A stretch of DNA of 64,000 nucleotides from DAIDJD01 sp035485275 (GTDB lineage Bacteria > Oederibacteriota > JAJYGY01 > DAIDJD01). Shown here piece after piece: positions 7,580-16,384 of this stretch (position 1 is the stretch's first letter; each line of letters opens with the position of its first letter). Where the stretch lies: positions 1 through 64,000 of the forward strand of contig DATHOE010000034.1 in the NCBI GenBank assembly GCA_035485275.1, in the 5' to 3' direction. A model generated the notes under the pieces. The model was not told the origin of the DNA. It was given only the letters and a program-made list of their open reading frames with translations, and searched no databases. A program made the position numbers and the translations under genes.

Positions 7580-8125
7580 ATGTCGCGCATTGGAAGACAG
7601 CCAGTTAGCATCCCCGCGGGCGTCAAGGTGTCCGTGGCCGGTGGCAAGGTCAGGGTCGAGGGCCCCAAGGGCAGCCTGGACCAGGCCGTGCCCGCGGGCA
7701 TCGGCGTCGAGGTCAAGGACAACCAGGTCCTGGTCGCGCGCCCGGACGACACCCGCAGAAATAAGGCCCTCCACGGCCTGACGCGCGCGCTGATCAACAA
7801 CATGGTCAACGGCGTGGCCAAGGGCTTCGAAAAGGAGCTGCACATCGAAGGCGTGGGTTATCGCGCCGCGGTTGCGGGCAGCAAGCTCAACCTGACGCTG
7901 GGCTACTCGCATCCGGTCGAGTTCGAAATCCCCAAGGGCATCACCATCACGGTGGAGGCCCAGACCGAGGTGAAGATCAGCGGCATCGACCGCGCCTTGG
8001 TGGGGCAGGTGGCGGCCAACATCCGCTTCCTGAGGGAACCTGAGGTGTACCGGGGCAAGGGCGTACGGTACAAGGACGAACACATCCGCCGCAAGGCCGG
8101 CAAGACGGCCAGCACCGGCAAGTAA
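7580..8125 (+). CDS. rplF: 50S ribosomal protein L6
   Basis: 181 residues. MSRIGRQPVSIPAGVKV start, central EGVGYRAAVAGSKLNLTLGYSHPV and the C-terminal PEVYRGKGVRYKDEHIRRKAGKT block. Two L6 folds, positioned near the sarcin-ricin loop. Confidence 0.98.
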   Translation: MSRIGRQPVSIPAGVKVSVAGGKVRVEGPKGSLDQAVPAGIGVEVKDNQVLVARPDDTRRNKALHGLTRALINNMVNGVAKGFEKELHIEGVGYRAAVAGSKLNLTLGYSHPVEFEIPKGITITVEAQTEVKISGIDRALVGQVAANIRFLREPEVYRGKGVRYKDEHIRRKAGKTASTGK

Positions 8126-8139
8126 AGCAAAGGACAGCC

Positions 8140-8511
8140 ATGTTCACGAAGGTCAATCGCCAAGAGTCGAGGCAGCGCAAGCACGAGCGCCTGCGCAAGA
8201 AGGTCATGGGCACCGCCGAGCGGCCGCGCATGGCCATCTACCGCAGCCTCAAGCACTTCCACGTCCAGATCATCGACGACGTGGCGGGGGTCACGCTTCT
8301 GGGCGTGTCGACCCAGGATCCCCAGCTCAAGAACGACGCGAAGAAGACCATGGCCAACACCGCCGGCGCCAAGCTGGTCGGCGAGCTGGTGGCCAAGCGC
8401 GCCTTGGACAAGAAGATAGAGAACGTGGTCTTCGACCGCGGCGGCTATATCTACCACGGCGTGGTCAAAGCCCTCGCCGATTCGGCCCGCGGGGCCGGAC
8501 TCAAGTTTTAA
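8140..8511 (+). CDS. rplR: 50S ribosomal protein L18
   Basis: 123 residues. RKHERLRKKVMGTAERPRMAIYRSLKHFHVQIIDD at the N-terminus and VVFDRGGYIYHGVVKALADSARGAGLKF at the C-terminus are diagnostic. Binds 5S rRNA. Confidence 0.97.
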   Translation: MFTKVNRQESRQRKHERLRKKVMGTAERPRMAIYRSLKHFHVQIIDDVAGVTLLGVSTQDPQLKNDAKKTMANTAGAKLVGELVAKRALDKKIENVVFDRGGYIYHGVVKALADSARGAGLKF

Positions 8512-8520
8512 AGGATGCCC

Positions 8521-9081
8521 ATGGAATCAAGGCACTCGAAGGTCGACGCGAACAAGTTCGAGCTTAAGGAGCGCGTGGTTCACGTGAACCGCACCGCCAA
8601 GGTCGTCAAGGGCGGCCGGCGCTTCGGCTTCGCGGCCCTGATGGTGGTCGGCGACGGACGCGGCCACGTCGGCACGGGCCTGGGCAAGGCCAAGGAAGTG
8701 CCCGAGGCCATCGCCAAGGGCGTCGACGCCGCCAAGCGCACGCTCTTTGAAGTCCCCATGGTGGGCAACACCATCCCCCACGAGGTGCTGGGCAGGTTCG
8801 GCAGCGCCCGCGTGATGCTGAAGCCGGCCGCCCCGGGAACGGGCGTCATCGCCGGCGGCGCCGTCCGCGCGGTGGTCGAGTCCGCCGGCATCCGCGACAT
8901 CCTGGCCAAGGCCCACGGCACCAGCAACTACCACAACGTGGTCTACGCCACGCTGCAAGGGCTCAAGAGCCTGAAGAAGAGGGAAGACGTCGCCCGCTTG
9001 CGCGGCAAGGACGTTTCCGACCTGATGATCGCCCGCAAGCCGAAGCCGGCCGAGCAGGCCAAGCCCGCCGTGCAGGCTTAA
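8521..9081 (+). CDS. rpsE: 30S ribosomal protein S5
   Basis: 186 residues from the chosen ATG. Two in-frame ATGs lie 6 nt apart. The second is preferred because AAAGG is about 6 nt from it and only 1 nt from the first. Contains RVVHVNRTAKVVKGGRRFGFAALMVVGDGRGHVG, the double-stranded RNA-binding fold, and GGAVRAVVESAGIRDILAKAHGTSN. The C-terminus ends in a short Lys/Ala/Pro tail. Confidence 0.96.
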   Translation: MESRHSKVDANKFELKERVVHVNRTAKVVKGGRRFGFAALMVVGDGRGHVGTGLGKAKEVPEAIAKGVDAAKRTLFEVPMVGNTIPHEVLGRFGSARVMLKPAAPGTGVIAGGAVRAVVESAGIRDILAKAHGTSNYHNVVYATLQGLKSLKKREDVARLRGKDVSDLMIARKPKPAEQAKPAVQA

Positions 9082-9099
9082 GACGGCATGGGAGCAGCT

Positions 9100-9288
9100 A
9101 TGAACGGTAAAATCAAGGTCACCCTGGTGCACAGCAAGAACCACCGCTCCACCAAGACGCTGGCGATGCTCCAGACCCTGGGCCTGAAGAAGATGAACGC
9201 GTCCAGGTTGCTGCCGGACAACCCGTCGGTGCGGGGCGTCTGCGCCAAGTTGAGCCACATGGTCAAGGTCGAGGAGGCCGCGCGATGA
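9100..9288 (+). CDS. rpmD: 50S ribosomal protein L30
   Basis: 62 residues from the ATG 6 nt after GGGAG; an in-frame ATG 12 nt earlier has no ribosome-binding site. MNGKIKVTLVHSKNHRSTKTLAMLQTLGLKKMNASRLLPDNPSVRGVCAKLSHMV is a normal L30. Its stop overlaps the rplO start by 4 nt (ATGA). Confidence 0.94.
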   Translation: MNGKIKVTLVHSKNHRSTKTLAMLQTLGLKKMNASRLLPDNPSVRGVCAKLSHMVKVEEAAR

Positions 9289-9725
9289 AGTTGCATGAGC
9301 TCAAGCCCGCCGAAGGCAGCAGGACCCGGGGCAAGCGCCTGGGCCGCGGACGCAGTTCCGGCATGGGCAAGACGTCGACCAAGGGCCAGAAGGGCCAGGG
9401 CGCGCACAACAAGCACAAGAAGGCTGGCTTCGAAGGCGGCCAGACGCGCATGGCGTTGCGCTTCCCCAAGCGCGGCTTCAAGAACTTCAGCCGCAAGAAT
9501 TTCGCGGTGGTGAACGTGGGCGACCTGGCCGGCCTGGAATTCAGCGGCGAGATCACCGTCCAGGTGCTCAAGGACCATAAGGTGGTGGCGGACGTGCTCA
9601 GCGGCCTGCGCGTGCTGGGCGTCGGCGAAGTCACCAAGGCCCTGACCATCAAGGCCACGCATTTCTCGGCGTCGGCCAAGGCCAAGATCGAAGCCGCGGG
9701 CGGCAAGGCGGTGGTGGAAGCGTGA
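9285..9725 (+). CDS. rplO: 50S ribosomal protein L15
   Basis: 146 residues. The Gly-rich N-terminal extension RTRGKRLGRGRSSGMGKTSTKGQKGQGA and the C-terminal VEVxA-type core are typical of L15. ATGA overlap with rpmD upstream and GTGA overlap with secY downstream indicate tight translational coupling. Confidence 0.97.
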   Translation: MKLHELKPAEGSRTRGKRLGRGRSSGMGKTSTKGQKGQGAHNKHKKAGFEGGQTRMALRFPKRGFKNFSRKNFAVVNVGDLAGLEFSGEITVQVLKDHKVVADVLSGLRVLGVGEVTKALTIKATHFSASAKAKIEAAGGKAVVEA

Positions 9726-11071
9726 GCAATCCCCTCGCCGATTCCCTGGCCATTCCGGAGCTCAAAAAGCGGCTTTTGGTGACGCTTGGGCTCCTCTTGG
9801 TCTACCGGATCGGCTGCCAGGTTCCCACCCCGGGCGTGAACCCGGCGGCCATGCAGGCCCTGATGTCGGGCCAGCAGGGCGGCGTCCTGGGCGTGCTCAA
9901 CCTGTTCACCGGCGGCGCCCTGGGCCAGTTCAGCGTGTTCGCCCTGGGTATCATGCCCTACATCAGCTGCAGCATCATCATGCAGCTGCTGACCGAGGTC
10001 ATGCCGCAGCTCAAGCAGTTGAAGAACGAGGGCGAGGCCGGGCACCGCAAGATCACGCAGTACACCCGCTACGGCACGGTGGCCCTGGCGCTGTTCCAGT
10101 CCTTCATGATGACCAAGGTCCTGCGGGCCATGGCGGCCTCGGCGCCGGCCTCGGCCGACCTGATCCTGCACGACACCGCCCTGTGGACCCTGATGGCGGC
10201 GATGACCCTGACCACGGGCACGCTCTTCGTCATGTGGCTGGGCGAGCAGATCACCGAGTTCGGCATCGGCAATGGGATGTCCCTGATCATCTTCGTGGGC
10301 ATCGTGTCGCGCCTGCCGCGCGAGTTCTACAGCGTCTACCAGGCCTACGACGCCGGCAACGTCAGCCCCTTCGGGATCATCTTCTTCCTGCTGGTCATGC
10401 TGGCGCTGATCGCCCTGACCGTGGTCAGCCAGCTCGCCTACCGCAAGGTGGCGGTGCAGTACGCCCAGAGGCAGATGGGTCGCCGCCTGATGGGCGGGGG
10501 CAGCACCGTGCTGCCGCTGAAGGTGGACTACAGCGGAGTGATCGCCGTCATCTTCGCCAGCTCGCTGCTGGTCTTCCCGGTGCAGATCGTCAGCTACCTG
10601 AAGACCACCGCCTGGCTGGGCAAGCAGCAGGGCCTGGCCGACTTCTACGACACGGCCGAGCGCTGGCTGAGCCATGGGCATCCCTTCTACGTCCTGCTGT
10701 ACGCCAGCCTCACGATCTTTTTCTGCTTCTTCTACACGGCCATGGTGTTCAACACCGACGACGTGGCCGAGAACATGAAGAAATACGGCGGCTTCATCCC
10801 GGGCCTGAGGCCGGGCAAGGCCACCGCAGACTACCTCGCCCGCATCCTTGACCGCATCACCCTGGGCGGCGCCATCTTGATCGTGGTCATCGCGGTGGTC
10901 CCGGACATCCTGGCCCGCAGCATGGGCATCGGCTGGTACTTCGGCGGCACCACCTTCCTGATCGTGGTGGGCGTGGCCCTGGACACGATGCGCCAGGTCG
11001 AATCGCACCTGCTCATGCGGCATTACGACGGCTTCATGAAGGACCAGAAGGTGCGGGGCAGGTTCGGATGA
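9722..11071 (+). CDS. secY: Protein translocase subunit SecY
   Basis: 449 residues with about ten hydrophobic helices; forms the SecYEG channel in the inner membrane. The N-terminus LADSLAIPELKKRLLVTLGLLLVYRIGCQVPTPGVN and the motif FALGIMPYISCSIIMQLLTEVMPQL (plug and TM2 region) are diagnostic. The block WLGEQITEFGIGNGMSLIIF follows. GTG start overlaps the rplO stop; the 3' end overlaps adk by 4 nt. It is in the normal spc position between L15 and adenylate kinase. Confidence 0.98.
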   Translation: MSNPLADSLAIPELKKRLLVTLGLLLVYRIGCQVPTPGVNPAAMQALMSGQQGGVLGVLNLFTGGALGQFSVFALGIMPYISCSIIMQLLTEVMPQLKQLKNEGEAGHRKITQYTRYGTVALALFQSFMMTKVLRAMAASAPASADLILHDTALWTLMAAMTLTTGTLFVMWLGEQITEFGIGNGMSLIIFVGIVSRLPREFYSVYQAYDAGNVSPFGIIFFLLVMLALIALTVVSQLAYRKVAVQYAQRQMGRRLMGGGSTVLPLKVDYSGVIAVIFASSLLVFPVQIVSYLKTTAWLGKQQGLADFYDTAERWLSHGHPFYVLLYASLTIFFCFFYTAMVFNTDDVAENMKKYGGFIPGLRPGKATADYLARILDRITLGGAILIVVIAVVPDILARSMGIGWYFGGTTFLIVVGVALDTMRQVESHLLMRHYDGFMKDQKVRGRFG

Positions 11072-11757
11072 CCACACCGCCTCTGGTGATGGTGTTTTTG
11101 GGCGCCCCCGGCGCCGGCAAAGGCACCTACTGCAAGGAGATCACGGCCCACTACGGTTGCCCCCAGGTCTCCACGGGCGACATGTTCCGCATGGCCGTCA
11201 AGGAAGGCCACCCGGTCGGCTTGATGGCCAAGAGCTACATGGACCAGGGGACCCTGGTGCCGGACGCGGTGGTTCTGGACGTGGTGCGCGAGAGGATCGA
11301 GCGCGAGGACTGCCGCAGGAACGGCATCATCCTCGACGGCTTCCCCCGCACCCTGTCGCAGGCGGACGCCCTGCCGGCCCTGCTCAAGGGCATCGGCCTG
11401 AGCCTGGACCTGGTGGTGAACCTGATCGTGGAGCGCGAGGTGCTGATCAAGCGCCTGACCGGACGCCGCATGTGCCGGAGCTGCACCAAGGGCAATTTCA
11501 ACGTCTACACCCTTCCGCCGAAGAAGGAAGGAGTCTGCGACTTCTGCGGCGGCGAGCTGTACCAGCGCGAAGACGACAAGCTGGCGGTGATCGAGAACCG
11601 GCTGAAGGTCTACGAGACCCAGACCCACCCGCTGATCGAATACTACCGGTCGCGCGGCAGCCTGCACGACCTTCCGGTCGGCGGCGACATCAAGGGGATG
11701 GTGGCCACGATCCTCGGGCTCATTGACCGGGCTTTGAAGGCCCGGCAGGCGTCCTAA
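11068..11757 (+). CDS. adk: Adenylate kinase, zinc-LID type
   Basis: 229 residues. P-loop GAPGAGKGT at 12-20, NMP-binding STGDMFR, and DGFPRTLSQADAL. Its long LID domain carries Cys136, Cys139, Cys157 and Cys160, a complete Cys4 zinc site as in Gram-positive and many thermophilic adenylate kinases. Catalyses ATP + AMP to 2 ADP in the cytoplasm. The ATG overlaps the secY stop (ATGA). Confidence 0.97.
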   Translation: MTTPPLVMVFLGAPGAGKGTYCKEITAHYGCPQVSTGDMFRMAVKEGHPVGLMAKSYMDQGTLVPDAVVLDVVRERIEREDCRRNGIILDGFPRTLSQADALPALLKGIGLSLDLVVNLIVEREVLIKRLTGRRMCRSCTKGNFNVYTLPPKKEGVCDFCGGELYQREDDKLAVIENRLKVYETQTHPLIEYYRSRGSLHDLPVGGDIKGMVATILGLIDRALKARQAS

Positions 11758-11784
11758 GGGGCTTCGGGACTCAAGGGGCTTGCA

Positions 11785-12537
11785 GTGGGCATTACCATCA
11801 AAACCGCGCCCGAACTGGTGAAGATGCGGGCGGCGAACGGTGTGGTGGGCCGCCTTCTGGTGGAGCTGTCCTCCCGGGTCAAGCCCGGGGTCAGCACCAG
11901 GGAACTGGACGATTTTTCGCGGGGCTTCATCGAGTCCCAGGGCGCCAAACCGGCCTTTCTCGGCTACCACGGCTACCCCGCCTCGATCTGCGCCTCGGTG
12001 AACGAACAGGTGGTGCACGGCATACCCTCGGACCGGATCCTTGCCGAGGGCGACATCGTCGGCATCGATGTGGGCGCGGTTCTGGACGGCTTCGTGGGCG
12101 ACGCGGCCAGGACCTTCCCGGTGGGCAAGGTCAGCGCGGAGGCGGCCAAGCTGATGTCCGTGACGCGCGAGGCGCTGAACCAGGGCATAGCGGCGGCCAG
12201 GCACAACGGCCACGTGCAGGACATCGGCGCGGCGGTTCAGGCCTACGCCGAGGCGGCGGGCTTCTCGGTGGTGCGTGATTTCGTTGGCCACGGCATCGGG
12301 CGGTCCATGCACGAGGATCCGCAGGTCCCCAACTACGGGCGCCGGGGCCTCGGTCCCAAGCTGAAGGCCGGCATGACCCTGGCCATCGAGCCCATGGTCA
12401 ACGCGGGGAGCTTCGCGGTCGACGTCCTTTCGGACGGCTGGACCGTGGTGACCAGGGATCGGCGCCTTTCGGCGCACTTCGAGGACACGGTGATCATCAC
12501 CGAGGGCGAGCCGGAGATCATCACCCGGCTGGATTGA
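11785..12537 (+). CDS. map: Methionine aminopeptidase, type I
   Basis: 250 residues. Removes the initiator Met from nascent proteins. All five metal ligands are visible: Asp95 (GIDVGAV), Asp106 (VGDAAR), His169 (GHGIG), Glu202 (IEPMV) and Glu233 (FEDTVIIT). GTG start after CAAGGGGCTTGCA. Normal neighbour of adk and infA in the spc/alpha junction. Confidence 0.97.
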   Translation: MGITIKTAPELVKMRAANGVVGRLLVELSSRVKPGVSTRELDDFSRGFIESQGAKPAFLGYHGYPASICASVNEQVVHGIPSDRILAEGDIVGIDVGAVLDGFVGDAARTFPVGKVSAEAAKLMSVTREALNQGIAAARHNGHVQDIGAAVQAYAEAAGFSVVRDFVGHGIGRSMHEDPQVPNYGRRGLGPKLKAGMTLAIEPMVNAGSFAVDVLSDGWTVVTRDRRLSAHFEDTVIITEGEPEIITRLD

Positions 12538-12542
12538 GGAGT

Positions 12543-12761
12543 ATGGCCAAGGAAGAAAGCATCGCGGTGGAGGGCAAGATCGTGGAACCCTTGCCCAACG
12601 CCATGTTCAAGGTGGAGCTTGAAAACGGGCACCAGGTCCTGGCCCACGTTTCCGGCAAGATGCGCATGCATTTCATCCGCATCCTCCCTGGGGACAAAGT
12701 GACGGTGGAACTCTCGCCGTATGACCTGACCCGCGGGCGCATCACCTACCGCTTCAAATAA
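12543..12761 (+). CDS. infA: Translation initiation factor IF-1
   Basis: 72 residues, exactly the family length. MAKEESIAVEGKIVEPLPNAMFKVELENGHQVLAHVSGKMRMHFIRILPGD is an S1/OB fold with the usual ending SPYDLTRGRITYRFK. GAGGAG lies only 1 nt before the ATG, so spacing is short; a TTG 9 nt upstream in frame is a less likely start. Confidence 0.97.
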   Translation: MAKEESIAVEGKIVEPLPNAMFKVELENGHQVLAHVSGKMRMHFIRILPGDKVTVELSPYDLTRGRITYRFK

Positions 12762-12802
12762 AGCGCGGCGGCCTTTAAGGCTTCCGTCTCAAGGGGAAAT
12801 CC

Positions 12803-12916
12803 ATGAAAGTCCGAGCCTCGATCAAGAAAATCTGCGAAAAGTGCAAGATCATCCGGCGCAAGGGCGAGAACCGGGTGATTTGCGAGAACCCCAAGCACAA
12901 ACAGCGTCAAGGCTGA
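12803..12916 (+). CDS. rpmJ: 50S ribosomal protein L36
   Basis: 37 residues, starting MKVRASIKKICEKCK and ending CENPKHKQRQG. It keeps the zinc ribbon CxxC-x12-C-x4-H, in contrast to the S14 of this genome. AAGGGGAAA precedes the ATG. The gene is short but fully canonical, in the expected place between infA and rpsM. Confidence 0.96.
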   Translation: MKVRASIKKICEKCKIIRRKGENRVICENPKHKQRQG

Positions 12917-12929
12917 GGAGAAATAGCAT

Positions 12930-13328
12930 ATGGCACGCATCGCGGGCGTTGATTTGCCCAAAGAAAAGCGCGTGGAAGCCGGCCTGCAGTACATCTACGG
13001 GATCGGCGGCACGCTGGCCAAGAAGCTGATGGCCGAAGCCTCGATCCCGGAAGTGCGCAGGGTCAAGGACCTCAGCGAGACCGAGATCCACGCGATCACG
13101 GCGATATTGAACAAGGGTGCGCTCGCCGACGGGACCCCCGTGCGGGTGGAGGGCGACCTGCGCCGCGAGGTGGCCACCAACATCAAGCGCCTTGTGGACA
13201 TCGGGTCCTACCGCGGATCGCGCCACCGCCGCGGGCTGCCGGTGCGCGGACAGCGTACCCGCACCAATTCGCGGACCCGCAAGGGACCGCGCCGTACGGT
13301 TGCGAACAAGAAGATGGAGACCAAGTAG
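12930..13328 (+). CDS. rpsM: 30S ribosomal protein S13
   Basis: 132 residues. MARIAGVDLPKEKRVEAGLQYIYGIG start and the C-terminal RGSRHRRGLPVRGQRTRTNSRTRKGPRRTVANKK tail that contacts P-site tRNA. Preceded by GAGGAGAAA. First ribosomal gene of the alpha group after rpmJ. Confidence 0.98.
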   Translation: MARIAGVDLPKEKRVEAGLQYIYGIGGTLAKKLMAEASIPEVRRVKDLSETEIHAITAILNKGALADGTPVRVEGDLRREVATNIKRLVDIGSYRGSRHRRGLPVRGQRTRTNSRTRKGPRRTVANKKMETK

Positions 13329-13362
13329 GTCCGCAGGGCCGACACCACCAAGGGGCTAAGAC

Positions 13363-13803
13363 GTGACAGCGGAACAACCACAGAAGAAAGAGGAAGAAGC
13401 CGGCGCGGCAACCGAAGCGGCCAAGGCCGCCAAGGTCCGCAAAAAGGACAAGAAGGTGCCGCGCAACGGCGTGGCGCACATCCAGTCCACGTTCAACAAC
13501 ACCATCATCACCATCACGGACACGACCGGCGCCGTGGTGAGCTGGTCGGCTTCGGGCGCGCACGGCTTCAAGGGCTCTCGCAAGAGCACGCCCTTCGCCG
13601 CGGGCGTTGCAGCCGAGGCCGCCGCCAAGAAGGCCCTCGACCTGGGCATGAAAGAGGTCGAGGTCTACGTCAAAGGCCCGGGTTCGGGCCGCGAGACGGC
13701 GATCTCTTCGCTGGCATCCGCGGGCATGAGCATCACGCTCATCCGCGACGTCACACCCATCCCCCACAACGGATGCCGCCCGCCGAAACGGCGCCGCGTC
13801 TAA
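13363..13803 (+). CDS. rpsK: 30S ribosomal protein S11 with charged N-terminal extension
   Basis: 146 residues, about 17-20 longer than typical. The core begins near VPRNGVAHIQSTFNNTIITITD and ends VTPIPHNGCRPPKRRRV, both standard. The extra N-terminus is a Gln/Glu/Ala/Lys-rich stretch. GTG start after AAGGGGCTAAGAC. Confidence 0.97.
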   Translation: MTAEQPQKKEEEAGAATEAAKAAKVRKKDKKVPRNGVAHIQSTFNNTIITITDTTGAVVSWSASGAHGFKGSRKSTPFAAGVAAEAAAKKALDLGMKEVEVYVKGPGSGRETAISSLASAGMSITLIRDVTPIPHNGCRPPKRRRV

Positions 13804-13818
13804 AGTAAAGGACAGACT

Positions 13819-14445
13819 ATGGCTCGTTACACAGGCCCCGCCTGCAAGCTCTGCCGCCGCGAAGGCATCAAGCTCTTCCTCAAGGGGGAGCGCTGCTACT
13901 CCGCGAAGTGCGCCCTGGACCGCCGCGGCTACGCGCCGGGACAGCACGGCCAGCGCCGCGGCAAGCCCACGGAGTACGGCATCCAGTTGCGCGAAAAGCA
14001 GAAGGTGCGCCGCATCTACGGCGTGCTGGAGCGGCAGTTCAGGCGTTTCTTCAGCCTGGCTGAGCGCCAGCACGGCATCACCGGCGAGAACCTGCTGGTC
14101 ATGCTGGAGCGCCGCATGGACAACGTGGTGTACCGCATGGGCTTCGCGCCCTCGCGCGCCTCGGCCCGCCAGCTCGTCCTGCACGGGCACCTGACCCTGG
14201 ACGGCAAGAAGGTCAACATCCCGTCCCTGCTGGTCAAGCCGGGCCAGGTGTTGGCCGTGACCGAAGCCAGCCGCGACCGCGGCGGCATCAAGGAGAATCT
14301 CAAGAGCCAGGAGAAGCGTAATTTCCCGGCCTGGGTCGAAATGGACGTGGAAAAGCTGCGGGGCACCTTCAAGGCCCTGCCCGGCAAGGACGATATCGCC
14401 CTGCCGGTGAAGGAACAACTGATCGTCGAACTCTACTCGAAGTAG
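13819..14445 (+). CDS. rpsD: 30S ribosomal protein S4, zinc form
   Basis: 208 residues. The N-terminus has four cysteines in the pattern CKLCRREG...CYSAKC, the zinc-binding form of S4. An S4 RNA-binding domain follows (RRMDNVVYRMGFAPSRASARQLVLHGHLTLDGKKVNIPS). Primary binder of the 16S 5' domain and translational regulator of the alpha operon in E. coli. Confidence 0.98.
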   Translation: MARYTGPACKLCRREGIKLFLKGERCYSAKCALDRRGYAPGQHGQRRGKPTEYGIQLREKQKVRRIYGVLERQFRRFFSLAERQHGITGENLLVMLERRMDNVVYRMGFAPSRASARQLVLHGHLTLDGKKVNIPSLLVKPGQVLAVTEASRDRGGIKENLKSQEKRNFPAWVEMDVEKLRGTFKALPGKDDIALPVKEQLIVELYSK

Positions 14446-14470
14446 GCGTTCGGGTTCCCAAGGAGAAGGC

Positions 14471-15469
14471 ATGCGCTTCAAGAGCCTGGAAAAGCCCAAG
14501 CGGCTGGATTACGAAAAAGGGACGCTGAGCCCCACCTACGGCAAGTTTTACGCCGAACCCTTCGAACGCGGCTACGCCATCACCATCGGCAACAGCCTGC
14601 GCCGCATCCTGCTGTCCTCGATCGAGGCTGCGGCGGTGACGGTGGTGCGTATCGAGGGCGTGCTGCACGAATTCGCCGCGATCCCCGGCGTGGCCGAGGA
14701 CACCACGGACATCATCCTGAACATCAAGCAGTTGAAGCTGCGCATGGAGGGCGAGGGCCCCAAGACGGTGCGCCTGTCCGTCAGCGGGGACCGCGAGGTC
14801 ACGGCGCGCGACATCAAGACCGACGCGACCATCGAGATCATCAACCCCGACCTGCACATCGCCACGCTGACCGAACGCGACGCCAAGCTCGAGATCGAGC
14901 TTGAGGTCGACCACGGCCGGGGCTACGTGAGCGCGGACAGGAACAAGCGCGACGACCTGGCCGTCGGGTCCATCCCGGTGGACAGCCTCTTCTCGCCCGT
15001 CACCCGCGTGCGCATCGATTCCGAGAACACCCGTGTCGGGCAGATGACGGACTACGACAAGCTCATCATGGAGATCTGGACCGACGGCCGCATCCGGCCC
15101 GAGGACTCCCTGGCCCACGCCGCCAAGCTGCTGAAGGACCACCTGCAGATCTTCATCAACTTCGAGGAAGAGCCGGAGTCCCAGGCCCTGGAGCGCGACG
15201 ACGAGCGCGACAAGATCAAGGACCTGCTCTCGCGTTCCGTCGACGAGCTGGAGCTCAGCGTGCGGTCCAGCAACTGCCTGAAGAACGCCAACATCAAGAC
15301 CATCGGGGACCTGGTGGTGAAGAACGAGGCCGAAATGCTGAAGTACCGCAATTTCGGGCGCAAGAGCTTGAACGAGATCAAGGAAATCATCAGCGAAATG
15401 GGCCTGGGCCTGGGGATGACCCCTGAAGCCATCAGCGCCCTGCGCGAACCGGCCAAGTCCCGCGGTTAA
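14471..15469 (+). CDS. rpoA: RNA polymerase alpha subunit
   Basis: 332 residues. N-terminal dimerisation domain with EPFERGYAITIGNSLRRILLSSIEAAAVT, then a flexible linker near 230. The C-terminal domain contains VRSSNCLKNANIKTIGDLV, with the Arg that contacts UP elements, and KYRNFGRKSLNEIKE. AAGGAGAAG precedes the ATG. Confidence 0.98.
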   Translation: MRFKSLEKPKRLDYEKGTLSPTYGKFYAEPFERGYAITIGNSLRRILLSSIEAAAVTVVRIEGVLHEFAAIPGVAEDTTDIILNIKQLKLRMEGEGPKTVRLSVSGDREVTARDIKTDATIEIINPDLHIATLTERDAKLEIELEVDHGRGYVSADRNKRDDLAVGSIPVDSLFSPVTRVRIDSENTRVGQMTDYDKLIMEIWTDGRIRPEDSLAHAAKLLKDHLQIFINFEEEPESQALERDDERDKIKDLLSRSVDELELSVRSSNCLKNANIKTIGDLVVKNEAEMLKYRNFGRKSLNEIKEIISEMGLGLGMTPEAISALREPAKSRG

Positions 15470-15526
15470 AGAAGCCCCGCGGCTCCACCGGCCGCGTACA
15501 GGTCCATAAGAGAGGAATTCCGAACC

Positions 15527-16090
15527 ATGCGCCACGCCAACACCGGACGTAAACTCGGCCGCAGCAGCAGCCACCGCAGGTCCCTCATGCGGAACCTGGC
15601 CACCTCATTGCTGACCCACGGACGCATCCGCACCACCTTCATCAAGGCCAAGGAACTGCAAAGGGTGGCCGACCGCCTGGTCACCCTGGGCAAGCGCGGC
15701 GACCTGCACGCGCGCCGGCAGGCCCTGACCGAGGTGTTCAACGACGCGGTCGTGGCGCGCCTGTTCACCGAGATCGCGCCCTGGTACAAGGAACGGCGCG
15801 GAGGCTACACCCGCGTGCTCAAGCTGGAGCCGCGGCCGGGCGACAACGCGCCCATGGCCTTCGTGGAGTTCGTGGACCGCAAGGAGCTGGGCGACCTCAA
15901 GCGCCCCGTGCCCCAGAAGAAGAAGTTCAAAAAGACCGGGGACGGAGCCAAGGCGGCCAAGGCCGCCAAGACGGCGGCTGCGGCCCCCAAGGAGCCGAAA
16001 GCGGCCGCGGCTTCCAAGCCCAAGCCGGCCAAGGCTCCGGCGAAGCCCAAGGCCGAAGGCAAGAAGAGCGGGGAAAACAAGGGAGCTTAA
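15527..16090 (+). CDS. rplQ: 50S ribosomal protein L17 with Ala/Lys/Pro-rich tail
   Basis: 187 residues; L17 proper occupies about 1-120 (MRHANTGRKLGRSSSHRRSLMRNLATSLLTHGRI...). The remaining 65 residues are an Ala/Lys/Pro-rich low-complexity tail similar in style to histone-like tails. AGAGGAATT precedes the ATG. It is the last gene of the superoperon and is followed by a strong terminator. Confidence 0.96.
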   Translation: MRHANTGRKLGRSSSHRRSLMRNLATSLLTHGRIRTTFIKAKELQRVADRLVTLGKRGDLHARRQALTEVFNDAVVARLFTEIAPWYKERRGGYTRVLKLEPRPGDNAPMAFVEFVDRKELGDLKRPVPQKKKFKKTGDGAKAAKAAKTAAAAPKEPKAAAASKPKPAKAPAKPKAEGKKSGENKGA

Positions 16091-16110
16091 GCGGTAAAAG
16101 CCCGGATTCA

Positions 16111-16143
16111 AGACCCTGGAGCCAAAACTCCAGGGTCTTTTTT
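16111..16143 (+). terminator. Intrinsic terminator of the ribosomal superoperon
   Basis: Perfect 11-bp stem AGACCCTGGAG/CTCCAGGGTCT with loop CCAAAA, followed by a run of six T. It separates rplQ from the SprA-like gene. Confidence 0.93.
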
Positions 16144-16384
16144 ATGGTCGCTTGCATGAGTTTCGTATTTTGAAACCAACTATTTACCCTTCCTTTCTTT
16201 GGTCTTTCCGAACGCAACCTGACTTACAATTTACAACTTTATGTGCTGTCGTGCGTCTATTTTACGACGGATACAGGGTGCGCCGAGGCTAAAATGAGCT
16301 ATACCGCCTGTCTTTTCAGGTTTTTCATAAGGCGAAAATGATTTTTAGAATTTGACCATAGCTCGATGAAGCGTTGATGCTTTG
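16144..16384 (+). promoter_or_regulatory. AT-rich leader of the SprA-like operon
   Basis: This 241-bp interval is clearly more AT-rich than its surroundings and has no gene. It presumably holds the promoter of the SprA-like operon, but no convincing -35/-10 pair stands out. Visible elements are a short hairpin (GTCGT/ACGAC, 16248-16268), a weak CCTG/CAGG hairpin followed by five T (16307-16325), and a Fur-like box (16333-16347). Confidence 0.4.
16333..16347 (+). promoter_or_regulatory. Degenerate Fur-like box upstream of the SprA-like gene
   Basis: CGAAAATGATTTTTA matches the ideal palindrome TGAAAATnATTTTCA at 12 of 14 positions. It resembles the boxes found before exbB, the receptors and the NiCoT gene, and lies 37 nt before the ATG. 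In this AT-rich leader a chance match is possible. Confidence 0.3.
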
